From assembly GCA_002841295.1 (NCBI GenBank), contig PHEU01000021.1, positions 1-64,000 on the forward strand: a DNA stretch of 64,000 nt, written 5' to 3'. Shown here piece by piece: positions 28,304-35,589 of this stretch (positions within the stretch are counted from its first letter, which is position 1; every line of letters starts with the position of its first letter). The notes below the pieces were generated by a model. The model was not told where the DNA came from and ran no database searches. It was given only the letters and a program-made list of their open reading frames with translations. The stretch is from Actinobacteria bacterium HGW-Actinobacteria-6 (GTDB lineage Bacteria > Actinomycetota > Coriobacteriia > Anaerosomatales > Anaerosomataceae). A program made the position numbers and the translations under genes.

Positions 28304-28352
28304 TTGATGTCTACACTGTAGACCACTATAGTCTACGGTGTAGACAAGTCAA
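28304..28352. promoter_or_regulatory. Divergent overlapping promoters with twin TetR-type operators
   Basis: Two similar inverted repeats, GTCTACA-C-TGTAGAC (28309-28323) and GTCTAC-GGT-GTAGAC (28331-28345), have centres 22 bp apart. Plus-strand promoter: TTGATG (28304-28309), 17 nt, TATAGT (28327-28332). Minus-strand promoter: TTGACT (28352-28347), 16 nt, TATAGT (28330-28325). The palindrome ACTATAGT supplies the -10 of both. Repressor bound to the two sites would block both directions. Confidence 0.82.
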
Positions 28353-28380
28353 CACCCAATTTGGCGGGAGTTTTCAGACC

Positions 28381-29013
28381 ATGGCCGAGAAGCTCACACG
28401 CGAGAGACTCATCGCCGCCGCTCTCACGATCGTCGACCGCGACGGGCTGGATGCGCTCTCCATGCGCAAGCTCGGCGCGGAGCTTGGCGTCGATCCGATG
28501 GCCGCATACCGGCACCTGCCTAACAAAGAAGCGCTGCTCGACGGCGTGATCGAGGCGGTGGCAGGCAGCGCCGACATCGAGGTCGACACGACGCTTCCGT
28601 GGCAGGGACAGCTGCAACAGCTGATTCGCGCGAACCTGAAGGCGACGCTCGCGCACCCGAATGTGCTGCCGCTCCTGGCGCAGCGCCCGCTCACAACGCC
28701 GGGTTCGCTCGGCTTGGTGGAGCGCTCGTTTCAGATCATGGTCGGCGCTGGTATCCCGCTGAAGCAGGCGGCGCTCGCGATCAACACCATGGGACTGCTC
28801 ATGGTCTCGCTCGCCGTGGCGATCTCGTCCGCGCAGACCGACCCGCGCGGCTCCCAGGAGATGCAGGCGCTCTTCGCAAGCCTGCCGCGCGAGGAGTTCC
28901 CAAACATCGTGCGCGCGATCGAGACCGGCCAGTTCATCGAGAGCCACGACGAGATCCTCGACTTCTGGACCGGCGCGCTCATCGAGCGCCTTGAGCGGAC
29001 GATTCCCCTGTGA
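28381..29013 (+). CDS. TetR-family transcriptional regulator
   Basis: 210 residues with the N-terminal TetR helix-turn-helix: LTRERLIAAALTIVDRDG, then LSMRKLGAELGVDPMAAYRH and LPNKEALLDGVI. The C-terminal ligand-binding domain resembles the TetR_C type (LLAQRPLTTPGSLGLVE). It is divergent from the two methyltransferase genes, with two matching operators in the 134-bp gap, so it probably represses itself and them. The inducer is unknown. The stop overlaps the start of the dus gene (GTGA), so dus may also be read from this promoter. Confidence 0.92.
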   Translation: MAEKLTRERLIAAALTIVDRDGLDALSMRKLGAELGVDPMAAYRHLPNKEALLDGVIEAVAGSADIEVDTTLPWQGQLQQLIRANLKATLAHPNVLPLLAQRPLTTPGSLGLVERSFQIMVGAGIPLKQAALAINTMGLLMVSLAVAISSAQTDPRGSQEMQALFASLPREEFPNIVRAIETGQFIESHDEILDFWTGALIERLERTIPL

Positions 29014-30014
29014 GCGCCGCAACCGACATCCGCACGCTCCTCGCCGCCGGCAACGTGGTACTCGGCCCGATGGCGGGCATCACCGAGGCGCCGTTTCGCG
29101 CCATCTGCAAGCGCATGGGCGCAGGCCTCACGTACACCGAGATGGTGAGCGCGACCGGCCTGCACTACAACCCCGACTCGCGCATCTCCCTCTCGCTCCT
29201 CACCTTCGCTGCCGAGGAAACCCCGTGCGCCGTGCAACTCTTCGGAGCCGACCCCGCAGTGATGGCCGAGCAGGCCGCGCGCATCGTCGAGCGCTACGGC
29301 GACGATGTCGCGCTCATCGACGTCAATATGGGCTGCCCCGTCTCCAAGGTCGTGGCGAAAGGCGAGGGGAGCGCGCTCATGCGCACCCCCGAGCTGGCGG
29401 CCGAGGTCGTCTCGGCGATGGTCTCGGCAGTGAGCGTGCCGGTCACCGTGAAATTCCGGAGCGGCTGGGACGATGTCAGCGTGAATGCGGTCGAGTTCGG
29501 ACTTGCGATGGAGGCGGCGGGTGCCTCGGCGCTCACCGTGCACGGTCGCACGCGCGAACAGTTCTACAAGGGCAAAGCCGACTGGGATGTCATCACACGC
29601 GTGAAGGCGGCCGTCGCTGTGCCGGTGCTCGGCAGCGGCGATGTCTTCTCGGCAGACGATGCGGCCGCGATGCTGGAGCGCACCGGGGTCGACGCGGTGA
29701 TGGTCGCCCGGGGCGCGCAGGGGAATCCCTGGATCTTCGCGCAGTGCCGTGCGCTGCTTGATCACGGCGAGCGGCTGGAGCCTCCCGGCGCGCTTGAGCG
29801 CATCGAGGTCGCCCTGGAGCATGCGGCAGCGCTCGTGGCATTCGCAGGCGAGGAGCGCTTCGCGCGCATGCGCAAGCATGTGGGCTGGTACATCTCGGGC
29901 GTGCCCGGCGCCACGTACGTGCGCGCCCGCGTGAACGAGGTTCCCAGCTACGCGGGTCTTGTCGCTTTGCTGGCCGAGTACCGCGAGTGGATCGAGAGTC
30001 GCGGCTTGATATAG
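29010..30014 (+). CDS. dus: tRNA-dihydrouridine synthase (DusB-like)
   Basis: 334 residues: a TIM-barrel flavoenzyme reducing uridine to dihydrouridine in tRNA D-loops. Visible motifs are LGPMAGITEAPFRAICKRMG at the N-terminus, IDVNMGCPVSKVVAKGEGSA with the active-site Cys, ALTVHGRTREQFYKGKADW, and VMVARGAQGNPWIF. Length and order are normal for DusB. It starts at a GTG overlapping the tetR stop, an unexpected coupling of a tRNA-modification enzyme to a drug-type regulator. Confidence 0.94.
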   Translation: MSAATDIRTLLAAGNVVLGPMAGITEAPFRAICKRMGAGLTYTEMVSATGLHYNPDSRISLSLLTFAAEETPCAVQLFGADPAVMAEQAARIVERYGDDVALIDVNMGCPVSKVVAKGEGSALMRTPELAAEVVSAMVSAVSVPVTVKFRSGWDDVSVNAVEFGLAMEAAGASALTVHGRTREQFYKGKADWDVITRVKAAVAVPVLGSGDVFSADDAAAMLERTGVDAVMVARGAQGNPWIFAQCRALLDHGERLEPPGALERIEVALEHAAALVAFAGEERFARMRKHVGWYISGVPGATYVRARVNEVPSYAGLVALLAEYREWIESRGLI

Positions 30015-30071
30015 GGACGCATCCGCCTCGTTCGGGTAGCATCAACTGTGATGCCTTAAGGAGGCTCCCTT

Positions 30072-31472
30072 ATGCCGCGAACCAAGATCATCGCAACCAT
30101 CGGCCCCGCCAGCGACTCACCCGAAACGCTGCGCGCGCTCATCGACGCCGGACTCTCGGTCGTTCGACTGAATGCATCGCACACCGCACGCGAGGACCTC
30201 ATCAGGCGCCTGGCAACGGTGCGGACCGTGGCCGAGCAGGCGGGCAAGCACATCGCCGTCATGCTCGACCTCGGCGGACCGAAGCTGCGCGTCGGGGTCG
30301 TCTCTCACGACACCTTGCTCAACGCCGGCGACCGCTTCGAGCTTATCTCGGGCGAGTGCATCGGCGATGCACGCCGCGTGTGCGTCACGTACGAAGGCCT
30401 CACGATCGACGTGCCCGACGGCGCCCGCGTACTTATCGACGACGGTCGCATAGAACTCCTCGTGGTTGGCCGACGTGATGGCGCGCTGCTGACCGAGGTC
30501 GTTATCGGCGGGCTGCTGACCAGCCACAAGGGTGTGAACGTGCCGGGTGTGCGCCTGGCGATCGACGCCATCACCGAGAAGGACCGCGAAGACCTCGCGT
30601 GGGGAATCGAAGCCGGTGTGGACCTTATCGCGCAGTCGTTCGTGCGCTCCGCCGACGACGTGCTGCGCCTCCGCGAGCTCATGGGCGAGCGTCGCATACC
30701 CATCATCGCGAAGATAGAGAAGCACGAAGCCGTGGCCGCCATGGACGAGATCGTGGCCGCAGCCGACGCTGTGATGGTTGCGCGCGGCGACCTCGGCGTT
30801 GAGACCGCTGCCGAGCAGGTCCCGGTCGTGCAGCGACGCATCGTTGCCGCATGTCGTGCAGCCGGCCGCCCGGTTATCATCGCGACGCAGATGCTCGAGT
30901 CGATGACGGCCGCCGCGCGCCCGACGCGCGCCGAGGCGTCCGACGTGGCCAACGCCATCTTCGACGCTGTGGACGCTGTCATGCTCTCCGGCGAGACTGC
31001 CATAGGCGCACACCCGGTCGCTGCGGTGACCACGATGGCGCGCATAGCCACGGTTGCCGAGGAGTCGCTCTCGGATCGCCCGGACGTGGCTCCCACTCAT
31101 GGTGGCCGAGACGATGTTACCCGCGCGGTGAGCACGGCAGTCTCCGAACTCGCGTGCGACCTCGAACTGGCGGCGATCGTCACCGCTACGCAGTCCGGCA
31201 CCACGGCGTTTGCGGTCGCAGCACATCGACCACGCACGCCGATCGTGGCTGTCACGCCGGAGGTCACGGTTGCCCGGCGCCTCGCGATCGTATGGGGTGT
31301 GACCGCGCTCGTCGTCGCGCATCACGACACCATCGACGAGATGCTCACGCACTCCGTGGAGGCGGTCAGGGTAGCGGGGTATGCGCTTCCGGGGCAGATG
31401 GTGGCGCTCACAGGGGGCGTTTCCGTTGGCGTTCCGGGCACCACGAACCTGATCCAGGTCACGCGGGTCTAA
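30072..31472 (+). CDS. pyk: Pyruvate kinase
   Basis: 466 residues. Pyruvate kinase transfers phosphate from phosphoenolpyruvate to ADP, the last step of glycolysis. Signatures are KIIATIGPASDSPETLRAL, VVRLNASH, the lysine region PIIAKIEKHEAV, the metal-binding VARGDLGVETAAEQVP, and TQMLESMTAAARPTRAEASD with VMLSGETAIGAHPV. The C-terminal regulatory domain is present; no extra PEP-utiliser domain is fused. Start with AAGGAGG before the ATG. It is probably transcribed alone. Confidence 0.96.
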   Translation: MPRTKIIATIGPASDSPETLRALIDAGLSVVRLNASHTAREDLIRRLATVRTVAEQAGKHIAVMLDLGGPKLRVGVVSHDTLLNAGDRFELISGECIGDARRVCVTYEGLTIDVPDGARVLIDDGRIELLVVGRRDGALLTEVVIGGLLTSHKGVNVPGVRLAIDAITEKDREDLAWGIEAGVDLIAQSFVRSADDVLRLRELMGERRIPIIAKIEKHEAVAAMDEIVAAADAVMVARGDLGVETAAEQVPVVQRRIVAACRAAGRPVIIATQMLESMTAAARPTRAEASDVANAIFDAVDAVMLSGETAIGAHPVAAVTTMARIATVAEESLSDRPDVAPTHGGRDDVTRAVSTAVSELACDLELAAIVTATQSGTTAFAVAAHRPRTPIVAVTPEVTVARRLAIVWGVTALVVAHHDTIDEMLTHSVEAVRVAGYALPGQMVALTGGVSVGVPGTTNLIQVTRV

Positions 31473-31607
31473 GCTGACAGAACGGCCTCACCCTCGACTT
31501 GACCCTTAATCTACACACCTGTGAATTCGTGCTATCATGCCGAGAGGCGTGCGATCGCACGTTCTCGATGTACCGCTTGTGCCTTCACGCAGTATGAAGT
31601 TGGAACG

Positions 31608-32174
31608 ATGACAACAGCGCGAAAGACGCAGAATGGGGCCAAAGCGGGCGCTCGACGGAGTTCCTCGGCAACGAGGAAGGCTCCGGCGCGAGCGTCCCAG
31701 CGTACGTCCGCACCCCGAAAGAGCGCTGCACCTGCCAAGCGCAAGTCCACCGCCGCCACGCGCAAGCCGGCCGCCCGCACCACGGCGCGCCGCCCCCGTC
31801 GGGATCACCGCGCACTCACCGTCATCCTCATCGGCACCCTCGTGCTGGCTGCCTGGACGCTCTATCCCGTGTTGCGCCTGCAGTATCAACAGACCCGGGA
31901 GAAGACCACGCTCGAGCAGGAGCTCGCCGGTCTGAAGGACCGCAACGAGACTCTGCGGGCGCAGGTCGATCGCCTCAAGACACCGGAAGGCGTTGAGGAA
32001 GCAGCGCGTGAGAACCTCGGCCTCGTGAAAGAGGGCGAGCAGGTCTACGTTGTCACCGACGGAGACGCCACGCGCGCGCCGGCCCCCGAAGTCGGTGCGC
32101 AGACCCGCAGTGTCACCGCGTCAGAGGCCACGGTCTGGACGAAGGTTCTCGACGCAGTCTTCGGCTTCCGGTGA
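31608..32174 (+). CDS. Septum formation initiator (FtsB/DivIC-like)
   Basis: 188 residues from ATG 31608. The first 65 residues are a basic, Ala/Lys/Arg/Ser/Pro-rich cytoplasmic tail, then comes one membrane helix (LTVILIGTLVLAAWTLYPV), then a coiled coil (TTLEQELAGLKDRNETLR) and EGVEEAARENLGLVKEGE, typical of FtsB/DivIC. It would act at the division septum with FtsL and FtsQ/DivIB. The long basic tail is common in Actinomycetota. It is followed with a 4-bp overlap by the DUF501 gene and then ppx, a conserved actinobacterial order. The ribosome site is weak. Confidence 0.88.
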   Translation: MTTARKTQNGAKAGARRSSSATRKAPARASQRTSAPRKSAAPAKRKSTAATRKPAARTTARRPRRDHRALTVILIGTLVLAAWTLYPVLRLQYQQTREKTTLEQELAGLKDRNETLRAQVDRLKTPEGVEEAARENLGLVKEGEQVYVVTDGDATRAPAPEVGAQTRSVTASEATVWTKVLDAVFGFR

Positions 32175-32671
32175 CACCCTCAGACGCAGATGTCGTGCTC
32201 TTGCAGCTCGGTCGACCGCCGAGAGGAACCTGGCGCGTTGCGGCCCGTTGCAGTTACGGTTATCCGACGGTCATCGCAACGCCATCGTTGTTGCCCACGG
32301 GCGAGCCGTTCCCCACGCTACTCTGGCTCACATGTCCGCATCTCATCGAGGCTGTCGGGCAGCTTGAGTCGGCAGGCCACGTGGAGGTGTGGGCGACCCG
32401 GCTTGCGAACGACCCTGCGCTCGCACAGCGCATGCGCGAGGCCGACGCGGCGTACCGCTCGGCACGGGCGATCGAGAGCGGCGGCGAGGACGCGTGCGCG
32501 AGCGTTGGAATCGCCGGGCAGCGCGACCCGCTCGGCACCAAATGTCTGCACGCGCACGTTGCGACAGCGCTTGCGGGTATGAGTGACCCAATAGGCGAGG
32601 CTATTCTCGGCAGTACCGCCAGTGAATGTGAAGACCAGCGTTGCTCGAAGGGAGCACCGATCAGTGAGTGA
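32171..32671 (+). CDS. DUF501 family protein
   Basis: 166 residues. The DUF501 pattern is visible: QLGRPPRGTWRVAARCSYGYP, TLLWLTCPHLIEAVGQLESAG, then a Cys/His-containing end GTKCLHAHVATALAG that may bind metal. The function is unknown, but the family almost always lies between ftsB-like and ppx/gppA genes in Actinomycetota, as here. The GTG start overlaps the previous stop by 4 bp, and its own end overlaps the next start. Confidence 0.88.
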   Translation: MTPSDADVVLLQLGRPPRGTWRVAARCSYGYPTVIATPSLLPTGEPFPTLLWLTCPHLIEAVGQLESAGHVEVWATRLANDPALAQRMREADAAYRSARAIESGGEDACASVGIAGQRDPLGTKCLHAHVATALAGMSDPIGEAILGSTASECEDQRCSKGAPISE

Positions 32672-33623
32672 CATGACCCGTTACGCCGCTATCGACATCG
32701 GAACCGTGACGACCCGGCTGCTTGTTGCCGACGCCGGTCCCGACGGCGTGCGCGAGCTTTCCCGGCGCGCGGTCATCACGCATCTCGGTGACGGCTGGAC
32801 GGGTACGGGGCTCCTTTCTCGTGAAGCGATCGAGCGCGTAGCCGAAGCGGTGCGCTCATTCGTTGCCGAGGCCAACGCACTTGGTGCGACGGAGATCTTC
32901 GGCGTGGCCACGAGCGCATCGCGCGATGCCGGCAACTCCGAGGAGTTCCTCGACGCTCTTGAAGCCGCAGGTATGCGGCCGCAGATCATCGCCGGAACGA
33001 CCGAGGCGCAGCTGTCGTTCCTCGGCGCGACGTATGGACGGGACGGCGAGGGGATCTTGGTCGTTGACATCGGCGGCGGCTCGACCGAGCTCGTGGTCGG
33101 CGATGTCGACGAAGACGGCGTCATCGACATCGAGGCGGCGCGCTCTATCGATATCGGCGCGAAGCGCGTGACCGAGCTCTACTTGCATGGAGATCCTCCC
33201 GCACGGCACGAACTCGATGCCGCGAATGCATTCATCACCGAGGAGCTCAGGCCGTACTTTGCGGCCCTGCGTACGCGTCCGCGAGAGCTTGTCGCGGTCG
33301 CCGGTACGGCGACGAGCCTGGCCGCCATCGACCTCGAGCTTGAAGAGTACGATGCCAATCAGGTGCACGGGTACTGTCTCGGCGCACACGCACTTGCCGA
33401 CATGCGCGAGATGCTCGCGACGATGACGCTCGAGAGCCGGCGTGCGGTGACCGGCCTTGAACCGGCGCGCGCAGGCGTGATCGTGGCAGGCGCTCTCATT
33501 CTTGAAACCGTGCTCGCGTTGGCGGGTCTGGATTCGACGCTGGTGAGTGAGCAGGATATCCTCTACGGGATGGTGCTCGACCGTGCCGGTCTCACCGGCG
33601 GGGAGCTGATCGGCACCCTATAA
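32664..33623 (+). CDS. Ppx/GppA-family exopolyphosphatase
   Basis: About 319 residues of the actin-like ATPase fold. Motifs are YAAIDIGTVTTRLLVAD at the N-terminus, ATSASRDAGNSEEFL and VVDIGGGSTELVVGDVDE (phosphate 2 loop). The family hydrolyses polyphosphate or pppGpp. I place the start at GTG 32664, which has GGGAG 9 nt upstream and overlaps the DUF501 end by 8 nt; ATG 32673 is an alternative. It is the last gene of the ftsB-DUF501-ppx operon, ending just before tRNA-Leu. Confidence 0.92.
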   Translation: MSDMTRYAAIDIGTVTTRLLVADAGPDGVRELSRRAVITHLGDGWTGTGLLSREAIERVAEAVRSFVAEANALGATEIFGVATSASRDAGNSEEFLDALEAAGMRPQIIAGTTEAQLSFLGATYGRDGEGILVVDIGGGSTELVVGDVDEDGVIDIEAARSIDIGAKRVTELYLHGDPPARHELDAANAFITEELRPYFAALRTRPRELVAVAGTATSLAAIDLELEEYDANQVHGYCLGAHALADMREMLATMTLESRRAVTGLEPARAGVIVAGALILETVLALAGLDSTLVSEQDILYGMVLDRAGLTGGELIGTL

Positions 33624-33710
33624 GGCGGCGTATCCGAATTGGCACAGGAGGGGGCCTTAAAAGCCTCTAGCCGAAAGGCTATGTGGGTTCGACTCCCACC
33701 GCCGCTACCA
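33624..33710 (+). tRNA. tRNA-Leu (anticodon TAA)
   Basis: The acceptor stem GGCGGCG pairs with CGCCGCT (one G-T pair), the anticodon loop is CTTAAAA, a long variable arm TAGCCGAAAGGCTA marks a class II tRNA, and the T-arm GTGGG-TTCGACT-CCCAC is followed by the discriminator A and an encoded CCA. Confidence 0.95.
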
Positions 33711-33766
33711 TTAGGTCTGCGATACTTGATGAGCATGAACGATTGCGTTGGAGGGAGGGCGAGCGC

Positions 33767-34426
33767 GTGGTGAGCGAGGAAGCGACCCACTTGTATGAGG
33801 CGTTCGTCAGCCAGGACCCCGCCAAGGCGATCCAGGTCGTCGAGCGCGTCCGCTCGTCCGGCGTACCGCAGACGCAACTTTTCGACTCGCTTTTCGTTCC
33901 CGCGATGTCGCTTCTTGGCGGCGCATGGGCCGAGGGCCGCATCGACGAGATCGTCTTCACGCAAGCATCCGTCGTGGCCGAGCAGATCGGCAGCTTCGTC
34001 ATGCCGCCGCTCACGCGCCCCGATACCGGCGTGACGGTCGTTATGGGCTCCATCCACCGCGATCGTCACGGCATCATGAAAGACATCATCGCCTCGGCAC
34101 TCAAAGAGGCGGGCTATCGCGTGAACGACCTCGGCGTTGGCGTTCGCGGGGCCGACTTCCTCGAGCGGCTTGAGGAGACCGGTGCACGCGTTGTCATCGT
34201 CTTTGCCGAGATACTTGCGACTGCCCGCGCCGTTGCCGGCGTCCGCGACTTGCTGACCGCCGAGAATCGCGACGACGTCGTGATGCTTGTGGCGGGCGGG
34301 CCGTTCGCGGCCGACCCGGGTCTTGCGCGCTCTGTGGGCGCCAACGGTGTTATCGCCAGCGCCGAGAGCGCACTCAAGCTGCTCGGCCGCGTTCGCGAAG
34401 ACCTGCTCGGCGGGGGTGCGTCATGA
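33767..34426 (+). CDS. Cobalamin (B12)-binding domain protein
   Basis: About 219 residues: a helical cap (B12-binding-2 type, FDSLFVPAMSLLGGAWAEG) followed by a Rossmann-like B12-binding domain. The family motif DxHxxGK appears as RDRHGIMKDII, keeping the cobalt-ligating His but with Met in place of the Gly. Later strand motifs GVRGADFLERLEE and VMLVAGGPFAADP fit. It could be a corrinoid carrier or a B12 sensor; no methyltransferase lies beside it. Start at GTG 33767 (or 33770) after GGAGGGAGGG. The end overlaps the TPR gene (ATGA). Confidence 0.82.
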   Translation: MVSEEATHLYEAFVSQDPAKAIQVVERVRSSGVPQTQLFDSLFVPAMSLLGGAWAEGRIDEIVFTQASVVAEQIGSFVMPPLTRPDTGVTVVMGSIHRDRHGIMKDIIASALKEAGYRVNDLGVGVRGADFLERLEETGARVVIVFAEILATARAVAGVRDLLTAENRDDVVMLVAGGPFAADPGLARSVGANGVIASAESALKLLGRVREDLLGGGAS

Positions 34427-35589
34427 GTCCTGCGCGCTCGTCGCAACTCCTCATCGCCGAGGACCTCGCCCGGCGGGGCCAGCTGCCGGCTGCCGTGGCC
34501 GCGTGCTACGAGGCGCTCGCGATCAACGACCGCGACCCGTTCGTGCATGCGCTCCTCGGCCATCTGATGCTCGAAGGTGACTTCTACGATGAAGCGATCG
34601 CCGCCTCAACGCAGGCGATCGAGCTCGACCCCGATTGCAGCCCTGCGTACCTTGCGCTCGGCCTCGCGTACGACCGACGCGGCGGCATGTGGGACCAGTC
34701 GGTGCTCGTGTGGCATGAACTTGCCGAGGTCGTGCCCGACCTCGTGATCGCGCACGTCCAGCTTGGCGAGGCGTTTGCCGCGGCAGCCTTCGAGGAGGAA
34801 GCCGTCGATAGCTGGAAGCGTGCGCTCGAGCTCGACCCCAAAGAGGCGCGCGCGCATTACAACCTCGCGATCGCTGCGCTCAAGCACGAGGGGATGTCGA
34901 CCGCGCTGCCGACGATCCGTCGCGCGGGCGAACTCGACCCGAGCCAGGATGAGCTCTTCTTCGCACTCCTCGGCTTGCCTGCCGAGCAGATCGAGTTCGA
35001 CATCGCCACGGTCAAACCGGAGCGCGACGCGCGTCTGTTCGCTGCCGGCATGCTCCTGCGCGGCGAGGACTTCTTCGGCGCGAGCGATCTCGTGCGGATC
35101 GTGCTCGACGAGAACCCCGCTGATGCAGATGCGCTTGCGCTTGCCGCATACGCGTACCTGAAGCAGGAGGCCTCCAACGAGGCGATGGCGTGCGCGCTGC
35201 GTTCGCTGACCTTCTCGGCAGATCTGCCGACAGCGCTGTATACCCTCGGCGTCGTCTACAGCCGATTCCCGGGGCTCTCCAAGCATTCGGCGCGCGTCTT
35301 CATCGCGCTTGCGAAGTCCGCTCCGCAGCACTCGCTCACTCACGTGCTCCTTGCCGAGTCACTCCTCGGCCTGCAGCGGTACGGGCAGGCGCGGCAGGCG
35401 TATCGCGCCGCCGTGCGACTGGACCCGGCGTGCGTGCGCGCCCGCTTCGGGCTGGCGGCCGTTCGCCTCACGGAGGGCGGATACGCCGAGGCGCAGTGGG
35501 AAATACGCCGCGCCGCCTACTACGACACCCGTCGCCAGGGCAACTTCTGGCGCATGTACGACGCCTATGCCGAGGGAGGTGATGCGTGA
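34423..35589 (+). CDS. Tetratricopeptide-repeat protein
   Basis: 388 residues built of TPR-like helix pairs, for example YDEAIAASTQAIELDPDCSP, FEEEAVDSWKRALELDPKEA and YGQARQAYRAAVRLDPACVR. There is no signal peptide, so it is probably a cytoplasmic scaffold. It is coupled to the B12-binding gene by ATGA and to the next gene by overlapping start and stop, suggesting a three-gene unit. The function is unknown. Confidence 0.85.
   Translation: MSPARSSQLLIAEDLARRGQLPAAVAACYEALAINDRDPFVHALLGHLMLEGDFYDEAIAASTQAIELDPDCSPAYLALGLAYDRRGGMWDQSVLVWHELAEVVPDLVIAHVQLGEAFAAAAFEEEAVDSWKRALELDPKEARAHYNLAIAALKHEGMSTALPTIRRAGELDPSQDELFFALLGLPAEQIEFDIATVKPERDARLFAAGMLLRGEDFFGASDLVRIVLDENPADADALALAAYAYLKQEASNEAMACALRSLTFSADLPTALYTLGVVYSRFPGLSKHSARVFIALAKSAPQHSLTHVLLAESLLGLQRYGQARQAYRAAVRLDPACVRARFGLAAVRLTEGGYAEAQWEIRRAAYYDTRRQGNFWRMYDAYAEGGDA

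Noticed and set aside
30117-31352. A 411-codon minus-strand frame
   Set aside because: Antisense shadow of pyruvate kinase; low-complexity composition and no ribosome site.
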